The notes under the pieces are model-generated. The model did no database searches and was not told the DNA's origin. It worked only from the letters and a program-made list of their open reading frames with translations. From a virus, in IMG/VR virus record IMGVR_UViG_3300042294_002490, positions 1 through 25,042 of that record: a DNA stretch of 25,042 bases. One strand, given 5' to 3'. Shown here one piece after another: positions 1-6,045 of the stretch (positions are counted from its first letter, which is position 1; every line of letters begins with the position of its first letter). The position numbers and the translations under genes are program-made.

Positions 1-174
1 GGGCTGCCGAGGCTCTTCGATCTCGCAACCGAGATGGGTATCAGCGACAAGCCGCTCTCTGAGTGGAGCAAGGTTGAGGTGGTGCGCTTCCTCGCTATCG
101 GCGTGAGAGCTGCGGTGCCTCTCCGAGTTGTCTCTTTCACCCTCGCGACCGACGACGGATCGCCACCATTCTAA
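1..174 (+). CDS. 3' end of an unidentified phage gene
   Basis: The frame is open from base 1 to the TAA at 172-174 and gives 57 C-terminal residues; the start lies outside the window. The tail is mixed helical and hydrophobic and ends in an acidic stretch followed by Pro-Pro-Phe. Acidic-Pro-Phe ends of this kind occur on small phage and proteobacterial proteins of unknown function, but the fragment is too short to place in a family. The stop lies 10 bases before the GTG start of the downstream nuclease gene, and the AAGGAG ribosome-binding site of that gene overlaps the stop, so the two genes are almost certainly co-transcribed in the replication module. Confidence 0.6.
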   Translation, partial: GLPRLFDLATEMGISDKPLSEWSKVEVVRFLAIGVRAAVPLRVVSFTLATDDGSPPF

Positions 175-184
175 GGAGCCGCCA

Positions 185-1009
185 GTGACCGACACGTTCG
201 TTTTGAAAGACTTCAACCACACTGCGCAACAGCGCCACTCAAAAGCTGATCGCGCCGAGTTCGCCGCGCTCGTCAACACGCTGATCGATCAAGCTTTGGT
301 CGATGCTCACATCGCTGAGCCGCCGCGCGCCTACAACATCAGCCCGTCGTCGGTTGGCGACGAGTGCCTGCGCCGCGTTCAATACCAAACGACGAGGGTT
401 GAGGGCTCACCGCCCAGTGGCAAGCTGCTGCGGATCTTCGCGCGCGGCCACATCTTTGAAGACTATGTCGCCAAGCTGATGCGTGACGCCGGTTTCGATC
501 TGCGTGTCACCAGCCCCAAGGACGGACGCCAGTATGGCTTCCAGCTGGCCAAGGGGCAGATCCGTGGACGTCTGGATGGCATCATCATGGACGGCCCGTA
601 TCTGCCGGGCCTGCTCTATCCATGCATCTGGGAGTGCAAGGCGCTCGGCGCGAAAGGGTTCGCCAGCTGCGTCGCTAAAGGCATCACCGAAGCGTACCCA
701 AAGTACGCGGCGCAAGGCTATCTCTATCAGGCGTACATGGAGCTTGAGCACCCCGAGCTTTACTCGGTTCTGAACGCCGACACGATGGAGCTGCACCACG
801 AGCCGGTGCCGTTCGATGAAGAGCGCGCGCAGTGGGCGTCGGATCGCGCCGTCCAGATCCTTGAAGCCAATCGCTGTGGCGAGTTACTGCCGCGCGCTGG
901 ATCGGACCCTGAAAAGTATCCATGCAAGTTCTGCGACTTCCGCGATCACTGCCATGACGGCACACCGCTCGGCGGTGATCTCGGGCCGGTGCGAAAGGGG
1001 GACCAATGA
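185..1009 (+). CDS. Cas4/RecB-like PD-(D/E)XK exonuclease with Fe-S cysteines
   Basis: The start chosen is GTG 185, six bases after AAGGAG (173-178); an upstream TTG at 128 lies in the preceding gene and lacks a site. The protein has 274 residues. Visible PD-(D/E)XK nuclease motifs are a G-H-x-x-E helix (His89, Glu92), GRLDG with Asp131, and WECKA with Glu150 and Lys152. One cysteine upstream (Cys61) plus a CxxC-x5-C cluster (Cys247, Cys250, Cys256) reproduces the 1+3 cysteine layout of Cas4/AddB-type nucleases that hold a [4Fe-4S] cluster. Family members degrade DNA ends with 5'-3' or 3'-5' polarity and in phages support recombination or recycling of DNA. No cas genes or CRISPR array are nearby, so a role in phage replication or recombination is inferred. 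The stop overlaps the next micro-gene as ATGA. Confidence 0.85.
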   Translation: MTDTFVLKDFNHTAQQRHSKADRAEFAALVNTLIDQALVDAHIAEPPRAYNISPSSVGDECLRRVQYQTTRVEGSPPSGKLLRIFARGHIFEDYVAKLMRDAGFDLRVTSPKDGRQYGFQLAKGQIRGRLDGIIMDGPYLPGLLYPCIWECKALGAKGFASCVAKGITEAYPKYAAQGYLYQAYMELEHPELYSVLNADTMELHHEPVPFDEERAQWASDRAVQILEANRCGELLPRAGSDPEKYPCKFCDFRDHCHDGTPLGGDLGPVRKGDQ

Positions 1010-1080
1010 TCAAAGAGTTCCCTGGTGTCGCGATGACCGCCACCGTCCATGACTGTCCGTATCAAGAGGAGAACTATTAA
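1006..1080 (+). CDS. 24-residue translationally coupled small protein
   Basis: The ATG at 1006 overlaps the nuclease stop as ATGA, and its own TAA overlaps the next ATG as TAATG at 1078-1082, so it bridges two genes with no gap. The product is 24 residues, begins MIKEFPG and has one cysteine. A purine-rich AGAGGAG near its end serves as the ribosome-binding site of the following gene. No family is recognised. It may be a real micro-protein or just a coupling cistron that carries ribosomes from the nuclease gene to the next one; overlap at both ends favours translation. Confidence 0.45.
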   Translation: MIKEFPGVAMTATVHDCPYQEENY

Positions 1081-1337
1081 TGGATACTTTAGGCGAACGG
1101 GTAGCGTGCGTTGAAGCAGCCAACGAGATAGGGGCGTACATTTACGGCCTGGATGCGTCTGGTTACACGCCCATCGAAGTCATGGTCGGTATGTCGATGG
1201 TGATGAACAGGTTCATCGAGGATCTGCAGGAGGCGAACGGTGGTGTGAAGTTCATGGAGTTTCAAAACCTCCGAGCCGCAAACATCCTCTTTCAAGGGCT
1301 AGTGGTCGAGCGTCTCGTTGCGCCAGTTAAAACATAG
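1080..1337 (+). CDS. hypothetical 85-residue protein
   Basis: The ATG overlaps the stop of the 24-residue ORF as TAATG, with AGAGGAG just upstream. The 85-residue product is amphipathic and largely helical, with a Met-rich middle (residues about 37-45). It has no membrane segment, cysteine cluster or recognisable catalytic motif. Its 3' end overlaps the next ORF by about 20 bases. Position in the early operon between nuclease and primase-helicase suggests an accessory replication or host-takeover role, which is inference from context only. Confidence 0.7.
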   Translation: MDTLGERVACVEAANEIGAYIYGLDASGYTPIEVMVGMSMVMNRFIEDLQEANGGVKFMEFQNLRAANILFQGLVVERLVAPVKT

Positions 1338-1545
1338 CCCATGGGATGTCGAAGACATCCTGTCGATGTGTCGGGATGCCGAACACGACGGGATTGATGA
1401 CTACGCCCAGAACTTTGTTGACGACACACGCAATCGCGTGATCCGCTGGGGGTTGGCGATGGCCCTCAGCGAGAAGCAAGAGAACTTTCTGATGAGCGCA
1501 GCGGACAAAGGTCTGCGCGCGCGTCGGTCGAGGGGGAAAACGTGA
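1318..1545 (+). CDS. hypothetical 75-residue protein
   Basis: The only plausible full-length start is TTG 1318, because an in-frame TAG lies at 1300-1302; the site upstream is weak, so translation probably depends on coupling with the overlapping gene before it. The product is acidic in its first half and basic at its C-terminus (Arg/Lys-rich last ten residues). A stretch of the type LSEKQENFL near residues 51-59 resembles a helical motif in several small phage proteins encoded beside replication genes, but no function is known to me. Its TGA overlaps the GTG start of the primase-helicase as GTGA, giving strict coupling. Confidence 0.65.
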   Translation: MRQLKHSPWDVEDILSMCRDAEHDGIDDYAQNFVDDTRNRVIRWGLAMALSEKQENFLMSAADKGLRARRSRGKT

Positions 1546-3524
1546 GCGAAGACGTGTTGCACCAACTACCGTGCAGGCCTGACCGCGAAGCGATGGAGCG
1601 CTTCGTCAGCGAGATCTTCAACACGCTGGGCATGCGTGGCCTTGTCGAGCTGTGCTGGACAAGCGTTCGCGCGCCTCACGCTCTGGAGTTCGCGCGTCAG
1701 TACGATGTCGGTGATCTAGACCAGCTGGTGCAGGACGCGGCGCGCATGAATGCGTCGCCGAACTGCAACGTCTACATCAGCGCTGGCCTGCGCAAGTCAA
1801 ACACATACCCAGGCAAGCGCGCCAAGGACGAGCATGTTCAATCCATCGTCGCGTGCTGGGCTGACTTCGATAAGCCGGGCGCTCTTGAGCGCGCGATAAA
1901 GAAGGCTACCGATCTGGGCATCACGCCAAACATCGTGACCTACACCGGCCACCATCCACACACGCGTGGTCAGATGTGGTGGACGCTCGATGAGCCGTGC
2001 GAGGATTTCGACGTTCACATGCAGATCCAGCGCAAGCTCGCGCTTGAGCTGGGCGGCGACAAGACGGTGATCAACAGATCGCGCGTGATGCGCTTCATCG
2101 GCAGCGTGGCGTGGCCGCTTAAGGCTGAGCGCACGCTGGAGATGACCGGCTTCTATGATGCCGCCACGCGCCAAGCGCCATACACATTGGATGAGCTGAT
2201 CCATTGCTTGCGCCAGTCGAAGAGTGAAGCGCCGCGCAACCCGCTCTACGATTTCAGCACCGCTGAGCCGACGATAGAGACGCAAGATCTGATCGCGTTC
2301 AGCGTTGAGCCGCATCAATTCCACGAGAATGCACGCAAGGCGACAGCACGCCTGATTGCGCAGGGCATGAGCCCTGATGATGTGTACGGTGTGATGGCCG
2401 GTGCGGTGCGTGCTGCTGGCGTCAACGTGCCAGAGCGTCTGATCCAGCTGAAGAACCTCGTTGCGGGCGCGGCGACCAAGTACTCTCCATCAGGGAAAGA
2501 GACCGCCGCGCCCTCATCAGCGCCGGATCCTGGCGCGACTGGTGATCGGGTTAGCCCGTTCATGAGCATCGCGCAACTGCTTGCGCAGCCCGCACCCGAG
2601 TACATCATCGACCAGTTCCTGATCGAGCGCGGCATGTCGGCGATCTTCGGCGCGCCCGGCACGTTCAAGACGTTCATCGCTCTCGATCTGGGGCTCAGCG
2701 TTGCGCACGGGATCCCGTGGCATGGCTTCGCCACCAAGCAACGCAAGGTGCTCTACATCTGCGCCGAAGGCCAATATGGCTTCGGATCTCGAGCCCTAAT
2801 CTGGCAGCAAGAGCGCGCCGCCGGTCGCGACACCGATCAGTTCATGCTGCTGCCGGTGCCGGTGAACTTCCTGCAGCCCGAGGCGGTGGGTAAGCTGCTC
2901 GAGGATATGAAGCTCTTCATCGGCGATGTCGGCCTGATCATCGTTGACACGCTCGCGCGCAATTTCGGGACCGGCGACGAGAACAAGACCCAGGACATGA
3001 ACGCCTTCGTCAAAGGCGTTAGCCGCCTCACCAAGGACGCGATGGTGTTAATCGTCCACCACACCGGCAAGGACGATGGGAAGGACGAGCGCGGATCCAG
3101 CGCCTTCCGTGCCGCGCTCGATGCTGGCTTCAAGCTGCGCCGCGAGCCGGGTTCGGACTACGTCGATTTCATCACGAAGAAGCAGAAGGAGGCCGAGGAG
3201 CACGCCCCGCTCGGGTTCGTCATGGCGACCGCCGAGGCACCGCACCCGCTGACCGGCGAGTTGCTCAGATCGAGGATCCCCACAATCGGCCAGAAATCAT
3301 CGCCCACGTCGATCCGCGAGCCGACCCTCACGCGTGGCCATCTGGCCATCATCAGCGCCCTGCGTGGCTCTGGGAGCGTTGGCGTGTCGGTTCTCGCGCG
3401 TCAGCTAGGAAAGGATCGCGGCAACCTCACGCGCCAGCTGCGCATGCTGGAGGATCGCGGTCTGGTGAAGCAGCACCCGGCTACCGGGTCCTGGGAGCTG
3501 ATCGAGCAGGAGGATCAGGATTAG
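1542..3524 (+). CDS. fused primase and RepA/DnaB-like helicase (replication protein)
   Basis: The start is GTG 1542 after a G-rich site and overlaps the previous stop. The product is 660 residues. The N-terminal part (about 95-230) looks like an archaeo-eukaryotic/RepB-type primase: a DxD pair at Asp108 and Asp110 after a strand, and RFIGS near residues 186-190, where RepB-like primases carry their conserved R-hGS motif. The middle part is a RecA-fold hexameric helicase of RepA type: Walker A GAPGTFKT (370-377), Walker B LIIVD (465-469) and a His-His-Thr-Gly motif (506-509). The last 60 or so residues resemble a winged helix. It is expected to open the origin, unwind DNA and lay primers, acting in the host cytoplasm. 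Direct linkage to the downstream repeat array suggests that array is its cognate origin, as in plasmids that carry rep genes beside iterons. Confidence 0.88.
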   Translation: MSEDVLHQLPCRPDREAMERFVSEIFNTLGMRGLVELCWTSVRAPHALEFARQYDVGDLDQLVQDAARMNASPNCNVYISAGLRKSNTYPGKRAKDEHVQSIVACWADFDKPGALERAIKKATDLGITPNIVTYTGHHPHTRGQMWWTLDEPCEDFDVHMQIQRKLALELGGDKTVINRSRVMRFIGSVAWPLKAERTLEMTGFYDAATRQAPYTLDELIHCLRQSKSEAPRNPLYDFSTAEPTIETQDLIAFSVEPHQFHENARKATARLIAQGMSPDDVYGVMAGAVRAAGVNVPERLIQLKNLVAGAATKYSPSGKETAAPSSAPDPGATGDRVSPFMSIAQLLAQPAPEYIIDQFLIERGMSAIFGAPGTFKTFIALDLGLSVAHGIPWHGFATKQRKVLYICAEGQYGFGSRALIWQQERAAGRDTDQFMLLPVPVNFLQPEAVGKLLEDMKLFIGDVGLIIVDTLARNFGTGDENKTQDMNAFVKGVSRLTKDAMVLIVHHTGKDDGKDERGSSAFRAALDAGFKLRREPGSDYVDFITKKQKEAEEHAPLGFVMATAEAPHPLTGELLRSRIPTIGQKSSPTSIREPTLTRGHLAIISALRGSGSVGVSVLARQLGKDRGNLTRQLRMLEDRGLVKQHPATGSWELIEQEDQD

Positions 3525-3542
3525 GTCACACCTAGGTCACAC
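3522..3542 (+). repeat. tandem direct repeat TAGGTCACAC x2
   Basis: Two perfect copies of TAGGTCACAC stand at 3522-3531 and 3533-3542 with one base between them. The first copy contains the TAG stop of the primase-helicase gene. The 11-bp period places both copies on about the same face of the helix, as expected for a dimeric protein site at the edge of the origin-like region, but two copies could also be chance duplication. Confidence 0.5.
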
Positions 3543-3599
3543 GCTAAGTCGTTGATTTCAAAGCAATGACAACAAGCGATGACAACAAGCACAACAATG

Positions 3600-3613
3600 G
3601 TGGTAATTACCAC
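3600..3613. promoter_or_regulatory. 14-bp perfect palindrome at centre of repeat array
   Basis: GTGGTAATTACCAC reads the same on both strands. It is flanked by ACAACA on the left (3591-3596) and TGTTGT on the right (3618-3623), so a cruciform with a small internal loop is possible. ATGACAAC pairs point inwards on each side. This is what a dimer-binding operator or an origin dyad looks like; no specific protein family is identified. Confidence 0.6.
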
Positions 3614-3716
3614 ACGGTGTTGTCATTGCGTGTTGTCATTTTTTCTCGAATGATTTCAGGAGGCTAGATGGCAAAAAGACAACAATGACAACAGCAAATG
3701 ACAACGCGGCTATCCC

Positions 3717-3762
3717 GTTGTCATTTTTTCCCTCCCCCCTTTAGGGGGGAGGAAATGACAAC
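3717..3762. other. long GC-capped hairpin formed by two ATGACAAC repeats
   Basis: A 9-bp perfect stem (CCTCCCCCC at 3731-3739, GGGGGGAGG at 3744-3752) closes a TTTA loop. Outside it GTTGTCATTT (3717-3726) pairs with AAATGACAAC (3753-3762), leaving a four-base bulge (3727-3730) on the left. The right arm also holds the GGAGG ribosome-binding site and ATG of a 13-codon ORF, so folding in RNA would hide that start. Possible roles are an origin structure, a translational switch or a transcription pause; there is no U-run after the stem, so it is not a standard terminator. Confidence 0.6.
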
Positions 3763-3792
3763 AGCCCAACAACACGTCAGGAGACTTACCAC

Positions 3793-4746
3793 ATGACCAA
3801 GAGACCCCCAGGATCGCCGATCAAGCCGACTGCTCAGTCGCGCGTGCTGAGCAGTGGACGCAGCCCGATCACACCGGCACGGCGCGTGGCGCTGGCCGAT
3901 GGTGACGCTCGACCGATGACCGATGACGAGGTGCGCTCGGTCGAGGCGGCGTTGGCGGCGCACGGCAGAGCCCCGGTGAACACGGCTGAGGTGCTGGACG
4001 AGATCGATGAGGTTCTGGCGCTTGAGACCGTCGGCACTCCGGCGGCGGTGGTTAGGGCGCATCAGCGCCGCCTCGACCGCGCGATGGCAATCGTGGTCCG
4101 TGACGCCGAAGATGCGCTGCTGAAGGCCGAGAAGGTATTTGAGGCATACGCCTACATCCACGCCAACAAGACGCCGCCCGACAACGCCAAGGCCGAGGCC
4201 AATCACAACCTGATGATGGAGATGCGTCACGCACTGTTCAGCGACGACGCCCCTGCCGACGTGCCTTCGGTTCCTCCATTAAGCGACACACTCGCGCACG
4301 CGCACGCGCGAGCCAGGGACCGCGTCTTGATGGTGCCGGGGAACCGCCGGCTCAACCAGATGCGTGATGATCTCGCAGCAGCTCAGAAGAGCGGGAGCGT
4401 CAGCAACTGGGAGGTGGCGATGATCGAGAGCATGATCGATCTGCGCGATCTGCAGGATGTGATCGACGCGATGACGGCGCTGCAGGACACCATCCGCGAG
4501 AACGTGAAGCTCGCTCTGGCGAACGGCGACAGTAAGACGTTCAAGTGCGCCATCGGTGTAGCGACGCTGGCCAAGGGCGCTGAGACCGTCTCCATCGTGG
4601 ATCCCAAGCTCGTGCCGTCTCAATTTCTGAAGACCGAGATCGACAAGGCCAAGGTGGGTCGCGCCCTCAAAGTGCCGTCGGTCGTGCCGGGCGCTGTGCT
4701 CACCGAGGGCAAACCGTCACTGCGCATCAGCTGGGACGACGAGTGA
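3793..4746 (+). CDS. Gp157-like (Sipho_Gp157) phage protein
   Basis: The ATG at 3793 overlaps the stop of the upstream 13-codon ORF; a CAGGAG site lies about 8 bases before it. The product has 317 residues. The N-terminal 40 or so are basic and Pro/Ser-rich, the centre is helical, and the C-terminal region holds a pattern typical of siphovirus Gp157-family proteins: Val-Asp-Pro-x-Leu-Val-Pro-x-x-Phe, then Lys-rich helix, then VPGAVL and a final strand SLRISW. That family is usually encoded with phage replication and recombination genes; it was linked to phage resistance in Streptococcus, and its biochemistry is not settled. The N-terminal two thirds do not obviously match and make the protein longer than usual (about 160-190 residues), so a fused extra domain is possible. 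Confidence 0.65.
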   Translation: MTKRPPGSPIKPTAQSRVLSSGRSPITPARRVALADGDARPMTDDEVRSVEAALAAHGRAPVNTAEVLDEIDEVLALETVGTPAAVVRAHQRRLDRAMAIVVRDAEDALLKAEKVFEAYAYIHANKTPPDNAKAEANHNLMMEMRHALFSDDAPADVPSVPPLSDTLAHAHARARDRVLMVPGNRRLNQMRDDLAAAQKSGSVSNWEVAMIESMIDLRDLQDVIDAMTALQDTIRENVKLALANGDSKTFKCAIGVATLAKGAETVSIVDPKLVPSQFLKTEIDKAKVGRALKVPSVVPGAVLTEGKPSLRISWDDE

Positions 4747-4808
4747 TCGCTTTCGAGTAGCGGCATCATCAGCGTGCTGATATCCAGTGCGTTAAAGGAG
4801 ACCAGATC

Positions 4809-5219
4809 ATGCAAAATAACGACGCTAAGCTAGCACCGCGCGCACCGCGTCAGCCTCGCAGCGTGGCGAAGAAGAAGCCAGTGGCTGCGCCACTGGCAGC
4901 CGTGCCGCTCACCGAGGTGATCAAGGCGCGCAAGGCGCAGGACAATGCGCTGCGTGCGCGTCTGAAAGTTCTCGACCGTGAGATCTCAAAGCTCATGGGC
5001 GAGTACGACCAGATCGCCGGGATCCTCGGCATCGTGAAGCAGAGCGACAACGAACCGCCTGCGCCGCCGGTCACAGTGTACGCATGGGGGCCATCGCCAC
5101 CGGAGACGCAACCATCAGAGACCGCGTACAAATGCGCTGACTGCGGATCGAGTATTGGCCCGAACGCAAAGAACGAATGCGATGCGTGCGGCGCGTATCC
5201 ATTCGAGCAAGCGCTATGA
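4809..5219 (+). CDS. zinc-ribbon protein with basic N-terminus and coiled coil
   Basis: The ATG at 4809 follows AAAGGAG with good spacing. The product is 136 residues in three parts: a Lys/Arg/Pro/Ala-rich tail (1-35), a helical segment with coiled-coil character (about 40-80), a Pro-rich linker and a C-terminal zinc ribbon with CxxC at about 110-113 and CxxC at about 125-128. The ribbon and basic tail suggest nucleic-acid or RNA-polymerase contact. No specific family is recognised. It sits in the early operon after the Gp157-like gene with a 62-bp gap in which I see no other feature. Confidence 0.7.
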   Translation: MQNNDAKLAPRAPRQPRSVAKKKPVAAPLAAVPLTEVIKARKAQDNALRARLKVLDREISKLMGEYDQIAGILGIVKQSDNEPPAPPVTVYAWGPSPPETQPSETAYKCADCGSSIGPNAKNECDACGAYPFEQAL

Positions 5220-5243
5220 ACGTCGATGGCAAGTGAGCGCGCC

Positions 5244-5387
5244 ATGAAGAAGAAGGCCGTCATCCAGCTGCCGGTACGCGTGATGTGTCCTGCATCTGGC
5301 ACATGGTGTCCGTCGAAGAAGTGCATTCTGGATCGCCTGAAGACCAAGCAGAACAGATGCTATCGCAAGTTCAGGAGCGGGTTATGA
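5244..5387 (+). CDS. 47-residue Cys-rich small protein
   Basis: The ATG at 5244 starts a 47-residue frame whose TGA overlaps the next ATG as ATGA at 5384-5387. The product is strongly basic (starts MKKKA) and has four cysteines at positions 15, 22, 27 and 39, spaced C-x6-C-x4-C-x11-C, which could hold one zinc ion. Exact coupling to a gene with a strong start supports expression, although the site before 5244 is weak (GAGCG). Function unknown; a small DNA- or protein-binding zinc finger is one possibility. Confidence 0.5.
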   Translation: MKKKAVIQLPVRVMCPASGTWCPSKKCILDRLKTKQNRCYRKFRSGL

Positions 5388-5704
5388 CCAGCATAGACCA
5401 ATCGTTCATCGAGGGGCTCGTTATCGGGGCCAGGGCGCTAGGCGTAGCTGTGCCGTTTGCGGCTGTTGCGCTTTGCATAGTCATCTATCGCGAAGCGCAG
5501 GAGGCTCGCGCAGCGTTGCGGGCAGCTCGTGAACAGGCCGATCAACAAACTCGGGAGCTGACCGACATCGAGTATGCGCTCGATAGCTGCAACATCCCGA
5601 GAAAAGAAGAAGGCCGTCTGGTCATGAGTATTGCGCGCCGCGTGCGCGTTGCTCTGGAGCCGGGCGCGAAGACGCGGGGGCTCTCACAGTGGCCAGCCAT
5701 CTAG
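5384..5704 (+). CDS. small membrane-anchored coiled-coil protein
   Basis: The start chosen is ATG 5384, six bases after AGGAG and overlapping the upstream stop; a longer frame open from 5285 has no site. The 106-residue product has one hydrophobic segment (about 14-35) followed by a charged Ala/Arg/Glu helix (about 36-70) of coiled-coil type and a basic tail. This layout is shared by inner-membrane spanins, some holin partners and superinfection-exclusion proteins. Its location among replication genes and the lack of an overlapping lipoprotein frame argue against a spanin pair. Function is unknown. Confidence 0.65.
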   Translation: MTSIDQSFIEGLVIGARALGVAVPFAAVALCIVIYREAQEARAALRAAREQADQQTRELTDIEYALDSCNIPRKEEGRLVMSIARRVRVALEPGAKTRGLSQWPAI

Positions 5705-6045
5705 AGATGACGACGAAAGAAGCTGCGATGCTCTACCTAAAACAGTTTCGCGGATGGAATATCCCGCCGCCAGACGAAGGCGGTGAGTATTCCATTCTGC
5801 GCTTTGCTGATCGGAGGCAAGAGGCGATGCGCCGCGCTCGCATGGCTGGCTTGAGCTACAGGGAGATAGGCGAAGCGGTCGGCGTGTGCGGGGAGAGGGC
5901 GTCAGTTGTCATCAAAAAAGCCATCGCAGACGGGCAGGATGTGAACACTTACTTTGCGCGCCATCGCGCTGTGACTTGGGATGATGGCGAGGTGATCATC
6001 AGGGCGAACGTGAAGCCAATGTCCAGGCAGGAGTGGTTCCCATGA
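5689..6045 (+). CDS. helix-turn-helix protein
   Basis: The start is GTG 5689 (GCGGGGG 8 bases upstream, overlap of 16 bases with the previous gene) or ATG 5707, which has a poorer site; 118 or 112 residues. The segment around residues 48-80, containing ARMAGLSYREIGEAVGV followed by a basic helix, has the spacing of a helix-turn-helix of sigma region 4/TrfB type. This suggests a DNA-binding regulator, perhaps of early phage transcription. The C-terminal part is a short strand-rich tail. The stop overlaps the start of the resolvase gene as ATGA. Confidence 0.65.
   Translation: MASHLEMTTKEAAMLYLKQFRGWNIPPPDEGGEYSILRFADRRQEAMRRARMAGLSYREIGEAVGVCGERASVVIKKAIADGQDVNTYFARHRAVTWDDGEVIIRANVKPMSRQEWFP

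Larger units (their letters stand above)
3566..3762 (+). repeat. iteron-like ATGACAAC array (8 copies, both orientations)
   Basis: The octamer ATGACAAC is present forward at 3566, 3579, 3685, 3698 and 3755 and reversed (GTTGTCAT) at 3619, 3632 and 3717. Three pairs (3566/3579, 3619/3632, 3685/3698) are each spaced exactly 13 bp, and the first pair extends to a 12-bp identity, ATGACAACAAGC. Related GACAAC and ACAACA hexamers lie between them. Inverted pairs flank a 14-bp palindrome. Such spaced, oriented sites immediately after a replication initiator gene are typical of theta origins (iterons), and also of phage operator clusters. The surrounding DNA is more AT-rich than the coding regions. 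Which protein binds cannot be read from the sequence. Confidence 0.8.
3566..3796 (+). other. chain of overlapping micro-ORFs in the repeat region
   Basis: Four tiny frames follow each other without gaps or nearly so: 3566-3667 (33 codons, no clear ribosome site), 3668-3688 (MAKRQQ, preceded by AGGAGG), 3685-3744 (19 codons, ATGA overlap with the previous stop) and 3755-3796 (13 codons, preceded by GGAGG). The last overlaps the Gp157-like gene start as ATGA at 3793. Three of the starts are the ATG of an ATGACAAC repeat, so the products begin Met-Thr-Thr. They may be leader peptides that meter translation of the downstream gene; alternatively the pattern is a by-product of repeats that contain ATG. 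The two with strong sites are the most credible. Confidence 0.35.

Noticed and set aside
483-773. Alternative long frames inside recognised genes on both strands
   Set aside because: They follow the codon bias of the real gene in shifted frames, lack ribosome sites and have Arg/Ser/Ala-rich shadow composition.
185-1009. CRISPR-associated Cas4 proper
   Set aside because: No other cas gene or array is present; neighbours are phage replication genes.
5384-5704. Inner-membrane spanin
   Set aside because: No overlapping or adjacent lipoprotein frame with a lipobox was found, and the location is in the replication module.
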